Assembly: GCF_023168165.1 (NCBI RefSeq)
Contig: NZ_BQYJ01000003.1
Location: 620,001-684,000, forward strand
Length of the DNA stretch: 64,000 nucleotides
Source: Niallia sp. NCCP-28
Lineage (GTDB): Bacteria; Bacillota; Bacilli; Bacillales; Cytobacillaceae
Reading direction: 5' to 3'
Below are positions 41,884-51,020 of this stretch, piece after piece. Below the pieces are notes generated by a model, which worked only from the letters and a program-made list of their open reading frames with translations, did no database searches and was not told the origin of the DNA. Every line of letters starts with the position of its first letter. Within the stretch, counting starts at the first letter, position 1. A program made the position numbers and the translations under genes.

Positions 41884-41889
41884 TTTTAC

Positions 41890-43311
41890 TTATGCAGATT
41901 TTTTGTTCGCTGATACATTTTTTGGCTGCTTATGCAATTGGTTATAGAAGATAATGCCACTTGCAATTAGAATCACGCCGAATGTAAATGTTTTAATGTC
42001 CGACGTTCCAGCAATAATGACCCAAATCGAATAAATCGTTGCAAGGCCGCCAATAATGCCATCTGTTATTCTTTCCTTTTTCGTTTTATATGTTTCCCCA
42101 GTGATGGTTAGCTTCAACTGGAAAAAAGAAGAGATTAGATAAGGAATTAAATAAGACAATGTTGCAATATAGATAACAAAATCAAAAGCTTGCGAAATGC
42201 TGTTCGAAATGGTTGAAAAAATAAATAATTGCCCAAGAATATTTGTAACCATTAATGAAAAGGTTGGAATTCCTTTTTTATTTTCTTTTAAGAATGCCGG
42301 TATAAATATTCCTTGTTTTGCTGCTTGATAAGGAACTTCTGAACTTAGCATCACCCAGCCAATAGTTGAACCAAATAAACTGATTAAGCCAACAGCTGCA
42401 AGAACTTTACCGCCGACTGGTCCTAAAATACTTTCCATTGCATCAATTAATGGCTTTTGGGAAGAAATTAATGCATCTTGGCTTAAAACACCCATTACTA
42501 GTGTACTGATTCCAATGTAAATGGCAAGTGCAATTAATAATCCTAAAACGGTAGCTGTTTTAATGTAAGATTGTTTTTTTGCCCGAGATGAAAATACTAC
42601 TGCCGATTCAACCCCAATAAATGCCCATAATGTTGTAATGGCTGCACTGTTAATTTGTCCAAATAAACTAACAGAATTTCCTGCCGCGTCAAATCTTGGT
42701 GCAGTAAACGGCAAGATATTGCTTTTTTGAAAAGCGAATAGTGCCACCACAATAAATAATAAAAATCCTACCACTTTAGCAGCAGTTGCCATAAAGTTAA
42801 GTTTTCCAGCACTTTCAATTCCTCTTAGGATGATAAAATTTGTTCCCCATAAAAGAATTGTACAAACTGAAAATGTTAAAGCATTTCCTACTTTCAAGTC
42901 AAATGTTCCTATTGTAAATAGAACAGATTGGCTTGTTAAAATTGGAAAAAAAGTGGATAGGTATCCAGCAAATGTAGTAATGATCGCAATATTGCCGGCT
43001 AAATTTCCAATCCAGTAACCCCATGTAGACATAAAACCAGACAGCAGAGATTTTTTTGATCCCGGTTTAAACAGCTCTTTCGCATAGATTTGCGGACCAC
43101 CGCTAAGCTCTGGCTTTCTTTTGGCTAAATTGCCAAATACAAGAGCTGTAACAAGCACTCCTAATCCTGTTAATAGCCATGCCGCAATAACGCCAGCAGG
43201 ACTTGCTACTTCTGAAAGGGAGCGTGGAAGCATAAAAATTCCAGAACCGACCATATTTCCAATAACGAGGGAAGTTAGTATGCCAAGTCCAAGTTTTCCT
43301 GTAGTATTCAT
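41890..43311 (-). CDS. APC amino acid permease, probable lysine transporter
   Basis: A 473-residue member of the APC superfamily (basic amino acid / antiporter subfamily) with about 12 membrane segments. The family's substrate-site motif GNMVGSGIFMLP lies at about 17-28. I chose the ATG at 43311 because AAAGGAGACAACAAG precedes it. The lysine riboswitch with terminator about 250 bases upstream shows it is shut off by lysine, as for B. subtilis YvsH, so lysine uptake is the likely role. Confidence 0.9.
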   Translation of the reverse strand: MNTTGKLGLGILTSLVIGNMVGSGIFMLPRSLSEVASPAGVIAAWLLTGLGVLVTALVFGNLAKRKPELSGGPQIYAKELFKPGSKKSLLSGFMSTWGYWIGNLAGNIAIITTFAGYLSTFFPILTSQSVLFTIGTFDLKVGNALTFSVCTILLWGTNFIILRGIESAGKLNFMATAAKVVGFLLFIVVALFAFQKSNILPFTAPRFDAAGNSVSLFGQINSAAITTLWAFIGVESAVVFSSRAKKQSYIKTATVLGLLIALAIYIGISTLVMGVLSQDALISSQKPLIDAMESILGPVGGKVLAAVGLISLFGSTIGWVMLSSEVPYQAAKQGIFIPAFLKENKKGIPTFSLMVTNILGQLFIFSTISNSISQAFDFVIYIATLSYLIPYLISSFFQLKLTITGETYKTKKERITDGIIGGLATIYSIWVIIAGTSDIKTFTFGVILIASGIIFYNQLHKQPKNVSANKKSA

Positions 43312-43510
43312 CTTGTTGTCTCCTTTGATTGTCCTTGTGCTCAAAGATTGGAGAATTTACTGTAAGAATATATCCTGTATAGATTACGAATACAATGTTT
43401 ATAATTCGTAAAAAGAAGAAAGTGAATACACTTATTCACTATTATTTAAATCTGGGATGTGTATTTGGCTTTTTTAAAGTAAGTTAGACAATAGCCAAAT
43501 AATGGGGCAT

Positions 43511-43541
43511 AAAAAAACACACCTCTAGTCATGGTGTGCAT
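43511..43541 (-). terminator. Expression-platform terminator of lysine riboswitch
   Basis: On the minus strand CACACC and GGTGTG pair around a 9-base loop and are followed by TTTTTTT. Confidence 0.85.
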
Positions 43542-43564
43542 ATACAAAACACCATCAGATAAAA

Positions 43565-43750
43565 AGGATAGTTCATCATAGTAATTCCTATGACAGTCCT
43601 GTACCTATTCGAATACAGTCCCAGCTACTATTATTTAGAGAATAATAGTGCTTCGGCGATTGTTCCTTTCTAAAGATATCAACAAGCTCTCTAACTTTCC
43701 ATCTTTATACTGATAAAAATCGCGACCTCTACCTCATCTTGAGCTGATAA
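43565..43750 (-). promoter_or_regulatory. Lysine riboswitch (L box)
   Basis: On the minus strand the L-box signature elements occur in order: GAGGTAGAGGTCGCG, a GGAAAG stem region, ATCGCCGAAGCA, TAGCTGGGACTG, and ACTGTCATAGGAATTACTATG near the 3' end. It precedes the APC permease gene. Confidence 0.93.
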
Positions 43751-43945
43751 GGATTTTTTGTTATTCATTTATATATATAACAATACGTAATATTTACTAG
43801 ACTGTCAACCTTTTAAATTATAATGAAAAAGTATTTTAATTTTCAAACTATAATTAATCACTAGATTTACAGTTGAAATTTCGTTTTCCGAACAAAAAAC
43901 ATGCTAATTCATATAAGATAAAAACTTTTTTGCAATACTAATAAA

Positions 43946-43994
43946 AAAAGCTGTCAAAAAGAAAGTTTTCATCTTCCTTTTTAACAGCTTTTAA
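43946..43994 (-). terminator. Terminator of methionine aminopeptidase gene
   Basis: AAAAAGCTGT, AAAAAG, TTTTT and ACAGCTTTT form a long hairpin just after the stop codon. Confidence 0.75.
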
Positions 43995-43999
43995 TGGGG

Positions 44000-44821
<822 letters not shown>

Positions 44822-44865
44822 CTAAGAGAACGTTTGAAGCAAAGAGATTATCTGTATGAAAAACA

Positions 44866-45018
44866 TTATCTTTTTTCCGAAAAAAGCAATAATAAAGTCG
44901 CAATAGGTCCCAGAAGCAACGACAATAAAAACCAGTTTAGCCCTGTTCTCCCTTTTCCTTGCGCGAGCCCTGCATTAATTAATGAAAGAGTGCCCCATCC
45001 AACAAAATATTGATCCAC
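44866..45018 (-). CDS. 50-residue membrane peptide
   Basis: A GTG start follows GGGAGGAG. The protein is 50 residues with a Gly/Ser/Leu N-terminus and one strongly hydrophobic segment (about 28-46, NWFLLSLLLGPIATLLLLF), ending SEKR. The GRTGLNWFLLSLLLGP pattern resembles small immunity-like or phage-type membrane proteins, but I cannot name a family. It lies between the map gene and a terminator that ends the next small gene. Confidence 0.55.
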   Translation of the reverse strand: MDQYFVGWGTLSLINAGLAQGKGRTGLNWFLLSLLLGPIATLLLLFSEKR

Positions 45019-45039
45019 TTTTTCTCCTCCCTTAAAAAA

Positions 45040-45067
45040 GATGTGAGTATATCAATATACTCACATC
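45040..45067 (-). terminator. Terminator of 58-residue gene
   Basis: A 13-bp perfect stem, GATGTGAGTATAT and its complement, followed on the minus strand by TTTTTT. Confidence 0.85.
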
Positions 45068-45077
45068 CTAGGCTGTT

Positions 45078-45254
45078 TTATTCTTTGTATTCTCCATTAT
45101 TTTTTGCTGCTTTTTCTTTTTTTGCTTTATCTTTATGAATTTTATTTGTTGCTGCACTTCCAAATTCATGGGCAAATTCTTCATTTAACACTGCAGAATC
45201 AAAGCCTTTTTTATTTTTCTGTGCTGCATCATTTTTTTTGTTCTTTTTTGCCAT
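45078..45254 (-). CDS. 58-residue Lys-rich hydrophilic protein
   Basis: An ATG behind AAAAGGAGGAATTCAC starts a 58-residue, strongly charged protein: a Lys/Asn-rich head (MAKKNKKNDAAQKNKK), a short FDSAVLNEEFAHEFG segment and a Lys/Ala/Glu tail. Composition and size are like those of minor small acid-soluble spore proteins, which suggests a spore core role, but no named family is recognised. It has its own terminator. Confidence 0.6.
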   Translation of the reverse strand: MAKKNKKNDAAQKNKKGFDSAVLNEEFAHEFGSAATNKIHKDKAKKEKAAKNNGEYKE

Positions 45255-45337
45255 GTGAATTCCTCCTTTTTAGTACAAAATTAGTATAAGTGCAGAAGAT
45301 GCTTTTTATGCAAAAAGGAAAATGGCAAAGGTCTAAC

Positions 45338-45760
45338 TTATTTTGGCGGGTATAATTCCTGCAAAAAAGCAATGGAATGCTGAATAAGTTCTTTTAATAT
45401 AGCTGTATCTATATCGGCAAGCTTATTAATATAAACGCAAGCTTTTCCTGTTGTATGTTTTCCCAGCTTGCTTAACAATTCTTCTCTTTTCGGAGCATCT
45501 GCCGCAAAATACAAACTTATTTTTGCTTTTCTTGGCGAAAATCCTACTAAAAAGGCATCTCCTTCGTGTCCTGTTTTATATGTATAATGATAAGAGCCAA
45601 ATCCAATCATGCTTGGCCCCCACATTTTCCCTTTATATCCTGTCATATCCGTAAATAAATCAAGCAGTTGATAGGCATCCGCTCTTTTTTTTTGACTTTC
45701 TATGCTTTCAATAAATTCAATCACACTATTTTCTGTTTCTTTTGTTTTTAATTCGTACAT
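45338..45760 (-). CDS. DUF1801 domain protein
   Basis: A 140-residue protein matching DUF1801: the RADAYQLLDLFTDMTG and KMWGPSMIGFGSYHYTY segments (about 26-60) and the FSPRKAKISLYFA stretch. The fold is shared with frataxin-like and YdhG proteins, and the function is not established. It is a single gene with no partner. Confidence 0.85.
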   Translation of the reverse strand: MYELKTKETENSVIEFIESIESQKKRADAYQLLDLFTDMTGYKGKMWGPSMIGFGSYHYTYKTGHEGDAFLVGFSPRKAKISLYFAADAPKREELLSKLGKHTTGKACVYINKLADIDTAILKELIQHSIAFLQELYPPK

Positions 45761-45836
45761 AGGTTTCTTCCTTTCTTATCTTCTCTAGTATATTCGCTCC
45801 TGTCCATTTCTTCTTCTTTCCTTTTGGTTCAAAAAA

Positions 45837-45871
45837 ATAGGATAGATCACCTTTTTGGTGATCTATCCTAA
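45837..45871 (-). terminator. Terminator of amylase gene
   Basis: AATAGGATAGATCACC and GGTGATCTATCCTA pair around TTTTT. It lies eight bases after the amylase stop codon. Confidence 0.85.
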
Positions 45872-45878
45872 ATCGGGA

Positions 45879-47327
45879 TTAGTCTGCTAATCCCCAAACC
45901 GAGACGCTCTTTCCATCAACTGGGAAATAGGCAAACCCATCTTCTCCTATTTCCACTTTCTCCTTCCTTGTATTGGTAAAATCAATCCATTTTTCCCTTG
46001 CACGATTTTCACCAACAAACATTCTTTTGGCACCTTCCTCATGGTTGGATATCACAACAGCACAGCCAGATTTTTTTATCGAATCCTCTCCATGGCGAAC
46101 CCAGCCGATAATATGCTGATCATCGAAGTAATCATCTTGTTTGCCATATGCTTTTTGTTTTCGTGCATATAATAATGGATCAATCGCTATTTTTTTGCCA
46201 TCCATAGGCTCTGCGCCGCCAATTCCAAAGTAATCTCCATAAAAAACGGTTGGATAGCCATCTTTGCGAAGCAGAATAAGACTATAGGCAATCTGCTTAA
46301 ACCAATCTCCCACCCATGATTCAAGGGATTCATTTGGCTGTGTATCATGATTATCTACAAATGTTACACTATTTTGTGGATTTGTTTGCACTAAGGTATC
46401 TTCAAAGATAGTAGACATATCAAAATCACTGCCTTCTAGTGATGCGGTATGTAATTTATAATGCAATGGCACATCAAATAAGTCGATTTTATGGTCCATT
46501 TCTTCTAAAAACGCTTGGCATTCTTCTAAATCTGATTTCCAAAACTCTCCAACGAAATAGAAGTCATCACCATTGTTCTCTTTCATGTTTTCTACAAATC
46601 GCTTAATAAATTTGTGGTTGATATGTTTAATGGCGTCTAAACGGAAACCATTGCATTGAAGGGTTTCGCTGATCCATTTCCCCCAGGAAATCATTTCATC
46701 CTGCACTTCTATATTATTGTAGTCAATATTTGCGAACATTAAAAAATCATAGTTGCCAAACTCATTATCCACATAGGTATTCCAGTCTTTATTTTCTCCA
46801 AGAATGCGATATACCCCTTCCTTTTCTCCCTTTGCATCATAATCCGTTCCGTTAAAATGTTCGAAATTCCATTCGAAATCAGAATACTTCCCTTTTCTTC
46901 CTGGAAACGTAAACTTTGTCCACCCCTTAATGTCAAAAGGTTCTGAAATATCTTCTTCTCGGTTCTCTGGATTTACTTCGACTACTTTAAAGGTTTCTGT
47001 TTCATCCGCTGCTGCTTTATGATTCATGACAATATCTACATATACAGCTAAACCGACATTATGGCAAGCTTTAATGGCTTCTATCAGCTCCTGCTTTGTT
47101 CCATATTTTGTGCGCTCGCCGCCTTTTTGATCAAATTCTCCTAAATCATACAGATCGTATACCCCATATCCATTATCATCAACAGATTCGCCTTTTGTAA
47201 CAGGGGGAATCCAAATAGAATCAATGCCTGCTTCCTTTAAAGTTCCTGCCTGCTCTTTTAATCTTTTCCAATGTTTCCCGTCTGCCTCTACATGCCATTC
47301 AAAAAATTGCATCATTGTTTGATTCAT
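45879..47327 (-). CDS. Cytoplasmic alpha-amylase (GH13)
   Basis: A 482-residue GH13_5-type alpha-amylase without a signal peptide, hence intracellular. Conserved regions are VDIVMNH (97-103), the nucleophile Asp231 in GFRLDAIKH, the acid/base Glu261 in FVGEF and the stabiliser Asp328 in FVDNHDTQ. It resembles AmyS-type enzymes of liquefying amylases but starts directly with MNQTMMQFFEW. It would act on imported maltodextrins or stored glycogen. No sugar transporter or glycogen gene is adjacent. Confidence 0.93.
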   Translation of the reverse strand: MNQTMMQFFEWHVEADGKHWKRLKEQAGTLKEAGIDSIWIPPVTKGESVDDNGYGVYDLYDLGEFDQKGGERTKYGTKQELIEAIKACHNVGLAVYVDIVMNHKAAADETETFKVVEVNPENREEDISEPFDIKGWTKFTFPGRKGKYSDFEWNFEHFNGTDYDAKGEKEGVYRILGENKDWNTYVDNEFGNYDFLMFANIDYNNIEVQDEMISWGKWISETLQCNGFRLDAIKHINHKFIKRFVENMKENNGDDFYFVGEFWKSDLEECQAFLEEMDHKIDLFDVPLHYKLHTASLEGSDFDMSTIFEDTLVQTNPQNSVTFVDNHDTQPNESLESWVGDWFKQIAYSLILLRKDGYPTVFYGDYFGIGGAEPMDGKKIAIDPLLYARKQKAYGKQDDYFDDQHIIGWVRHGEDSIKKSGCAVVISNHEEGAKRMFVGENRAREKWIDFTNTRKEKVEIGEDGFAYFPVDGKSVSVWGLAD

Positions 47328-47512
47328 TTATTCTTCTCCTTTTTCTATTGTTTAGTTGTGTATGAATAATTTGTACCCCCATTTTTTGATTTTGAAGCAT
47401 TTTTTTTAAAATAATGAAGTGTTTCACAAAACATGGCATTATTTTTTCAAAATAAGCCTAATCAGGGAATGATTCTATCCAATTTATTAACTAGGGAATT
47501 TCCCCATTTTTA

Positions 47513-47555
47513 TAAAAAAGACACAAAACGAATCATTCGTTTTGTGTCTTTTTTT
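47513..47555 (-). terminator. Terminator of M20 amidohydrolase gene
   Basis: AAAAAGACACAAAACGAA and TTCGTTTTGTGTCTTTTTTT pair around a 3-base loop. Confidence 0.9.
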
Positions 47556-47561
47556 GATAAA

Positions 47562-48731
47562 TTATTGTTTCTGCTGTTTAAATTCTTCTTTAATTTTTGC
47601 TAGCAGTTCTTTATTTGTTAATACTTCAAATGCGGTTAATGCCATTGATTTTGCTCCAAGAATCATTGCTTCTCTTGCTTGATCTGACATGGCAGCTTCT
47701 CTAAATTCATGAGTATGGCAAGCATACGCTTCGTTGCAGATTTTAATATATGGATGAATCGCCGGCACCACTTGGCTTACATTCCCCATATCAAGAGAGC
47801 CTGTACCGTCTTTTTGAGAGAAGATTTCTTCTTCTTTTACCCCTAATGAAACCAGTTCTTTTGTAAAAGTTTCTGACAATGTATGATTTGTAATCATATC
47901 ATCATAAGAAAATTCGTAAAAAGAAGCTTCCATTTTTGCCCCTGTCTGCAAGGCAGCTCCTGCTGCACATTTTTTCACTTTTTCCACTAATTCATTTACA
48001 TACTCCCGTTTTGCCGCACGCACATAAAATTGGGCAACCGCATAATCCGGCACGACGTTTGCCGCCTTGCCCCCTTCTGTAATAACGCCGTGAATACGAG
48101 CATCTGAAGTGACATGCTGACGAAGTGCATTAATGCTGTTAAATGTTTGCAGCACAGCATCAAGGGCATTTATTCCCATATGAGGGCTTGCTGCTGCATG
48201 CGCGGATTTTCCAAAGAATTCAAATTGAATGGCATCCATCGCTAACGATGCGCCGCTTTTTACATAGTTATCCAATGGATGCACCATCATCGCTACATCT
48301 AATGCATCAAATAAACCTGCTTCTGCCATTGTTACTTTGCCGCCTTTTGTTTCTTCGGCCGGCGTTCCAAAAACAATGATTTTCCCCCCTGTTTCCTTTA
48401 ACACCTTGCTTAAGCCAATTCCTGCTGCTATGCCCATTGTACCAATTAAATTATGGCCGCAAGCATGTCCTACTTCCGGCAATGCATCGTATTCTGCCAT
48501 AAAACCAATAGTTGGACCTTGTTTACCGCTGTCAAAAGTTGCAGTAAATGCAGTCGCAAGTCCCAATGTTCCAATTTCTACAGCAAAATCATGTTTTTTT
48601 AATGTGTCTGTCAGGACTTTGCATGCTTTAAATTCTTCGTGGCCTAGCTCTGGATTTTCTCCTATATAAATACTAATGTCATAAAAATCATTTTTATGGT
48701 AATCAATTGCTTCTACGATGGTCGTTTTCAC
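47562..48731 (-). CDS. M20 family amidohydrolase
   Basis: A 389-residue metallohydrolase of the M20D family. Motifs are EYDALPEVGHACGHNL (about 80-95), the Glu pair in TPAEETKGG and the KSAHAAASPH lid segment. Such enzymes cleave amide bonds of N-acyl or p-aminobenzoyl amino acids (AbgB-like). A GTG start follows AAAGGTGCTGACAAGCA. It is a single gene, distinct in sequence from the M20 at 23390. Confidence 0.88.
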   Translation of the reverse strand: MKTTIVEAIDYHKNDFYDISIYIGENPELGHEEFKACKVLTDTLKKHDFAVEIGTLGLATAFTATFDSGKQGPTIGFMAEYDALPEVGHACGHNLIGTMGIAAGIGLSKVLKETGGKIIVFGTPAEETKGGKVTMAEAGLFDALDVAMMVHPLDNYVKSGASLAMDAIQFEFFGKSAHAAASPHMGINALDAVLQTFNSINALRQHVTSDARIHGVITEGGKAANVVPDYAVAQFYVRAAKREYVNELVEKVKKCAAGAALQTGAKMEASFYEFSYDDMITNHTLSETFTKELVSLGVKEEEIFSQKDGTGSLDMGNVSQVVPAIHPYIKICNEAYACHTHEFREAAMSDQAREAMILGAKSMALTAFEVLTNKELLAKIKEEFKQQKQ

Positions 48732-48905
48732 TGCTTGTCAGCACCTTTCAATTATTCTACTAAAATAGTTTAGCAGAATCATCAAAAAATGCATAGATAA
48801 AAACGAGTAAAAATAACCGAAAATGTATAAATATGCGATAAAAAAGCGGAGGAGCAAACATTTTTCCACCACTTTTTTTGTTTCCTGCCCAATATCTATT
48901 TGTTT

Positions 48906-49709
48906 TTAATGAATATTTTTCCCATAAAAAATTTCATTCATTTCCATTCTTAATTTATCTGTAATATCCGTTTGTTCTTGCTTGGAAAGTTCTTCTGCTG
49001 TATAGCCAAACAAATAATTGTTTAAATCGAATTTTTTTAATTTACATTTTGTATGAAAAATATTTTCTTGATAAATATTAACATCAATCATATCAAATAT
49101 TGCTTTTACTTCATCTGGTATATAATTTTGGATAGAATCGATATTATGGTCGATAAATAATTTATGGCCGTTTATATCCCTTGTAAAACCTCTGACACGA
49201 TAATCCATAATCATAATATCTGTATCAAATGAATGAATAAGATAATTTAATGCCTTTAAGGGAGAGATTTCGCCGCATGTGGATACATCAATATCTGCTC
49301 TAAAGGTGCTTATTCCTTCGTCTGGATGATATTCAGGATAAGTATGTACCGTTATATGACTTTTATCTAAATGCATAACAACCGAATCAGGCAAAGGACC
49401 TGGCGATTCTTCAAATACATCTTTTGGAACTTCCGCAACAGGTCCTTCTGATACAAGCAAAGTGACACTTGCTCCTTGTGGTTCATAGTCTTGTTTGGCA
49501 ATATTTAATACATGAGCGCCAATGATATCTGATACATCTTTTAGAATATTAGTAAGACGATCTGCATTATATTGCTCATCAATATATTCCAGATACGCCT
49601 CTCTTTCCTCTTTTGTTCTTGTATAACATATATCATACATATTAAAACTTAAGGATTTTGTTAAATTATTAAATCCGTGGAGTTCAATTCGCTGCTGTGG
49701 TGTTAACAT
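48906..49709 (-). CDS. speD: S-adenosylmethionine decarboxylase, long (E. coli) type
   Basis: A 267-residue proenzyme of the class 1A AdoMetDC family, which makes decarboxylated SAM for spermidine synthesis. Self-cleavage should occur at Lys116-Ser117 in [12 protein letters not shown], creating the pyruvoyl group, and the cysteine of [10 protein letters not shown] is conserved. B. subtilis has the short class 1B enzyme of about 126 residues, so this is the alternative type. I chose the ATG at 49709 because GGGGGAGAAAAA precedes it. No spermidine synthase is adjacent. Confidence 0.92.
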   Translation of the reverse strand: MLTPQQRIELHGFNNLTKSLSFNMYDICYTRTKEEREAYLEYIDEQYNADRLTNILKDVSDIIGAHVLNIAKQDYEPQGASVTLLVSEGPVAEVPKDVFEESPGPLPDSVVMHLDKSHITVHTYPEYHPDEGISTFRADIDVSTCGEISPLKALNYLIHSFDTDIMIMDYRVRGFTRDINGHKLFIDHNIDSIQNYIPDEVKAIFDMIDVNIYQENIFHTKCKLKKFDLNNYLFGYTAEELSKQEQTDITDKLRMEMNEIFYGKNIH

Positions 49710-49792
49710 TTTTTCTCCCCCAGTCATGATCACACTTTTAATATCCTCGAAAATATTTTTATCTTACCCTTTTTAGCGCTATTTAATCATAA

Positions 49793-49851
49793 AAAAGGAT
49801 GATCTTTATGTTTCTCTGCACTAAAGGCAAAAAACATAAAAGATCATCCCG
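49793..49851 (-). terminator. Terminator of glutaminase gene
   Basis: AAAGGATGATCTTT and AAAGATCATCC pair across a 30-base loop, three bases after the glsA stop codon. Confidence 0.75.
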
Positions 49852-49854
49852 TAA

Positions 49855-50784
49855 TTAAAACATGCTTAGCGAATATTTTTCCGCAAGGAGTTCCAATAGT
49901 TTTAAACCCGCGACACTATTTCCTTTGTCATCGAGTGCAGGACCAGATATTCCGATGCCAAATCGGTTTGGAACAGCTCCCAATATTCCTCCTGATACAC
50001 CGCTTTTTGCTGGAATGCCGACGCGAACAGCAAATTCTCCTGAAGCATTGTACATGCCGCATGTTACCATAAATGTTTTGCAGATCCTCGCAACATGTGC
50101 GGGCATAATTCGCCTATTGGTAATAGGCTCCATGCCATCTAAAGCGAAAATAATGCCAATGCGCGCGAGATCTAAACAGTTTACTTCAATCGCACATTGT
50201 TTTGTATATAAATCCAATAACTCTTCGACATCTTCATTGATGATGCCATGCTGTTTCATAAAGTAGCATAAAGATCGATTTAAATGAGAGGTTTCAAATT
50301 CAGATTTAGCCACTTCTTTTGAATAGGCAGTATGTTCATTTCCAGTCAAAAGACTGACAAAAGAAAGAATTTTATTCAGGCGTTCTTCTACTGATTGACC
50401 TTTAATCATATGAGTAACAGCAAGTGCACCTGCATTAATCATGGGGTTCAGCGGTTTAGATGGGTTGCTCATTTCTAGTTTAACAATGCTGTTAAAAGGA
50501 TCTCCAGTCGGCTCGTATCCTACTTTTTGAAATACATATTCCTCCCCGCATTCAATCAGTGCGAGAGCAAGCGTTAACACTTTGGAAATGCTTTGCAGGG
50601 TAATGCTTTCTTGAATATCCCCTGCAGAAATGCATCTGCCATCAGGATGATAAACGGCGATGGATAAATCATCTGGATTTGCTTTGCTTAAGGCTGGTAT
50701 ATAATCGGCCACTTTCCCTTTTTTTGTGTAATGTTTTGCTTCTTCCAATATTGCTTCTAGTTCATCGCTTGTTTGACAAGGCAT
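49855..50784 (-). CDS. glsA: Glutaminase
   Basis: A 309-residue glutaminase of the serine-dependent beta-lactamase fold. The catalytic pair is Ser65 and Lys68 in QSISK, with [11 protein letters not shown] and the SGVSGGILG loop near the C-terminus. It converts glutamine to glutamate and ammonia. I chose ATG 50784, preceded by GGTGAAAAAT; the length then equals that of family members. It is a single gene; B. subtilis has such enzymes partnered with a glutamine permease, not seen here. Confidence 0.93.
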   Translation of the reverse strand: MPCQTSDELEAILEEAKHYTKKGKVADYIPALSKANPDDLSIAVYHPDGRCISAGDIQESITLQSISKVLTLALALIECGEEYVFQKVGYEPTGDPFNSIVKLEMSNPSKPLNPMINAGALAVTHMIKGQSVEERLNKILSFVSLLTGNEHTAYSKEVAKSEFETSHLNRSLCYFMKQHGIINEDVEELLDLYTKQCAIEVNCLDLARIGIIFALDGMEPITNRRIMPAHVARICKTFMVTCGMYNASGEFAVRVGIPAKSGVSGGILGAVPNRFGIGISGPALDDKGNSVAGLKLLELLAEKYSLSMF

Positions 50785-50984
50785 ATTTTTCACCAACTTC
50801 TATGTAGAATAATAATTGTAATTATTTAGATGAAATGCAGAATTGATTGTTGTTACTTTACCCAGTTTACTTTTTTCCTACTATGCTTTATTTAGAAAAA
50901 ATATTTTTTTTTGGATTTTCAACGAAGAATTCCTATTTCATTCTCTCTATTCTATCATATCTGATTTTTCAGAAAAAGAAAAAA

Positions 50985-51020
50985 GAAAAAATCCGGCAGC
51001 CGCTGCTCACCCGGATTTTT
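50985..51020 (-). terminator. Terminator of GGDEF-EAL gene
   Basis: AAAAAATCCGG and CCGGATTTTT pair around a GC-rich loop and overlap the stop codon. Confidence 0.85.
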
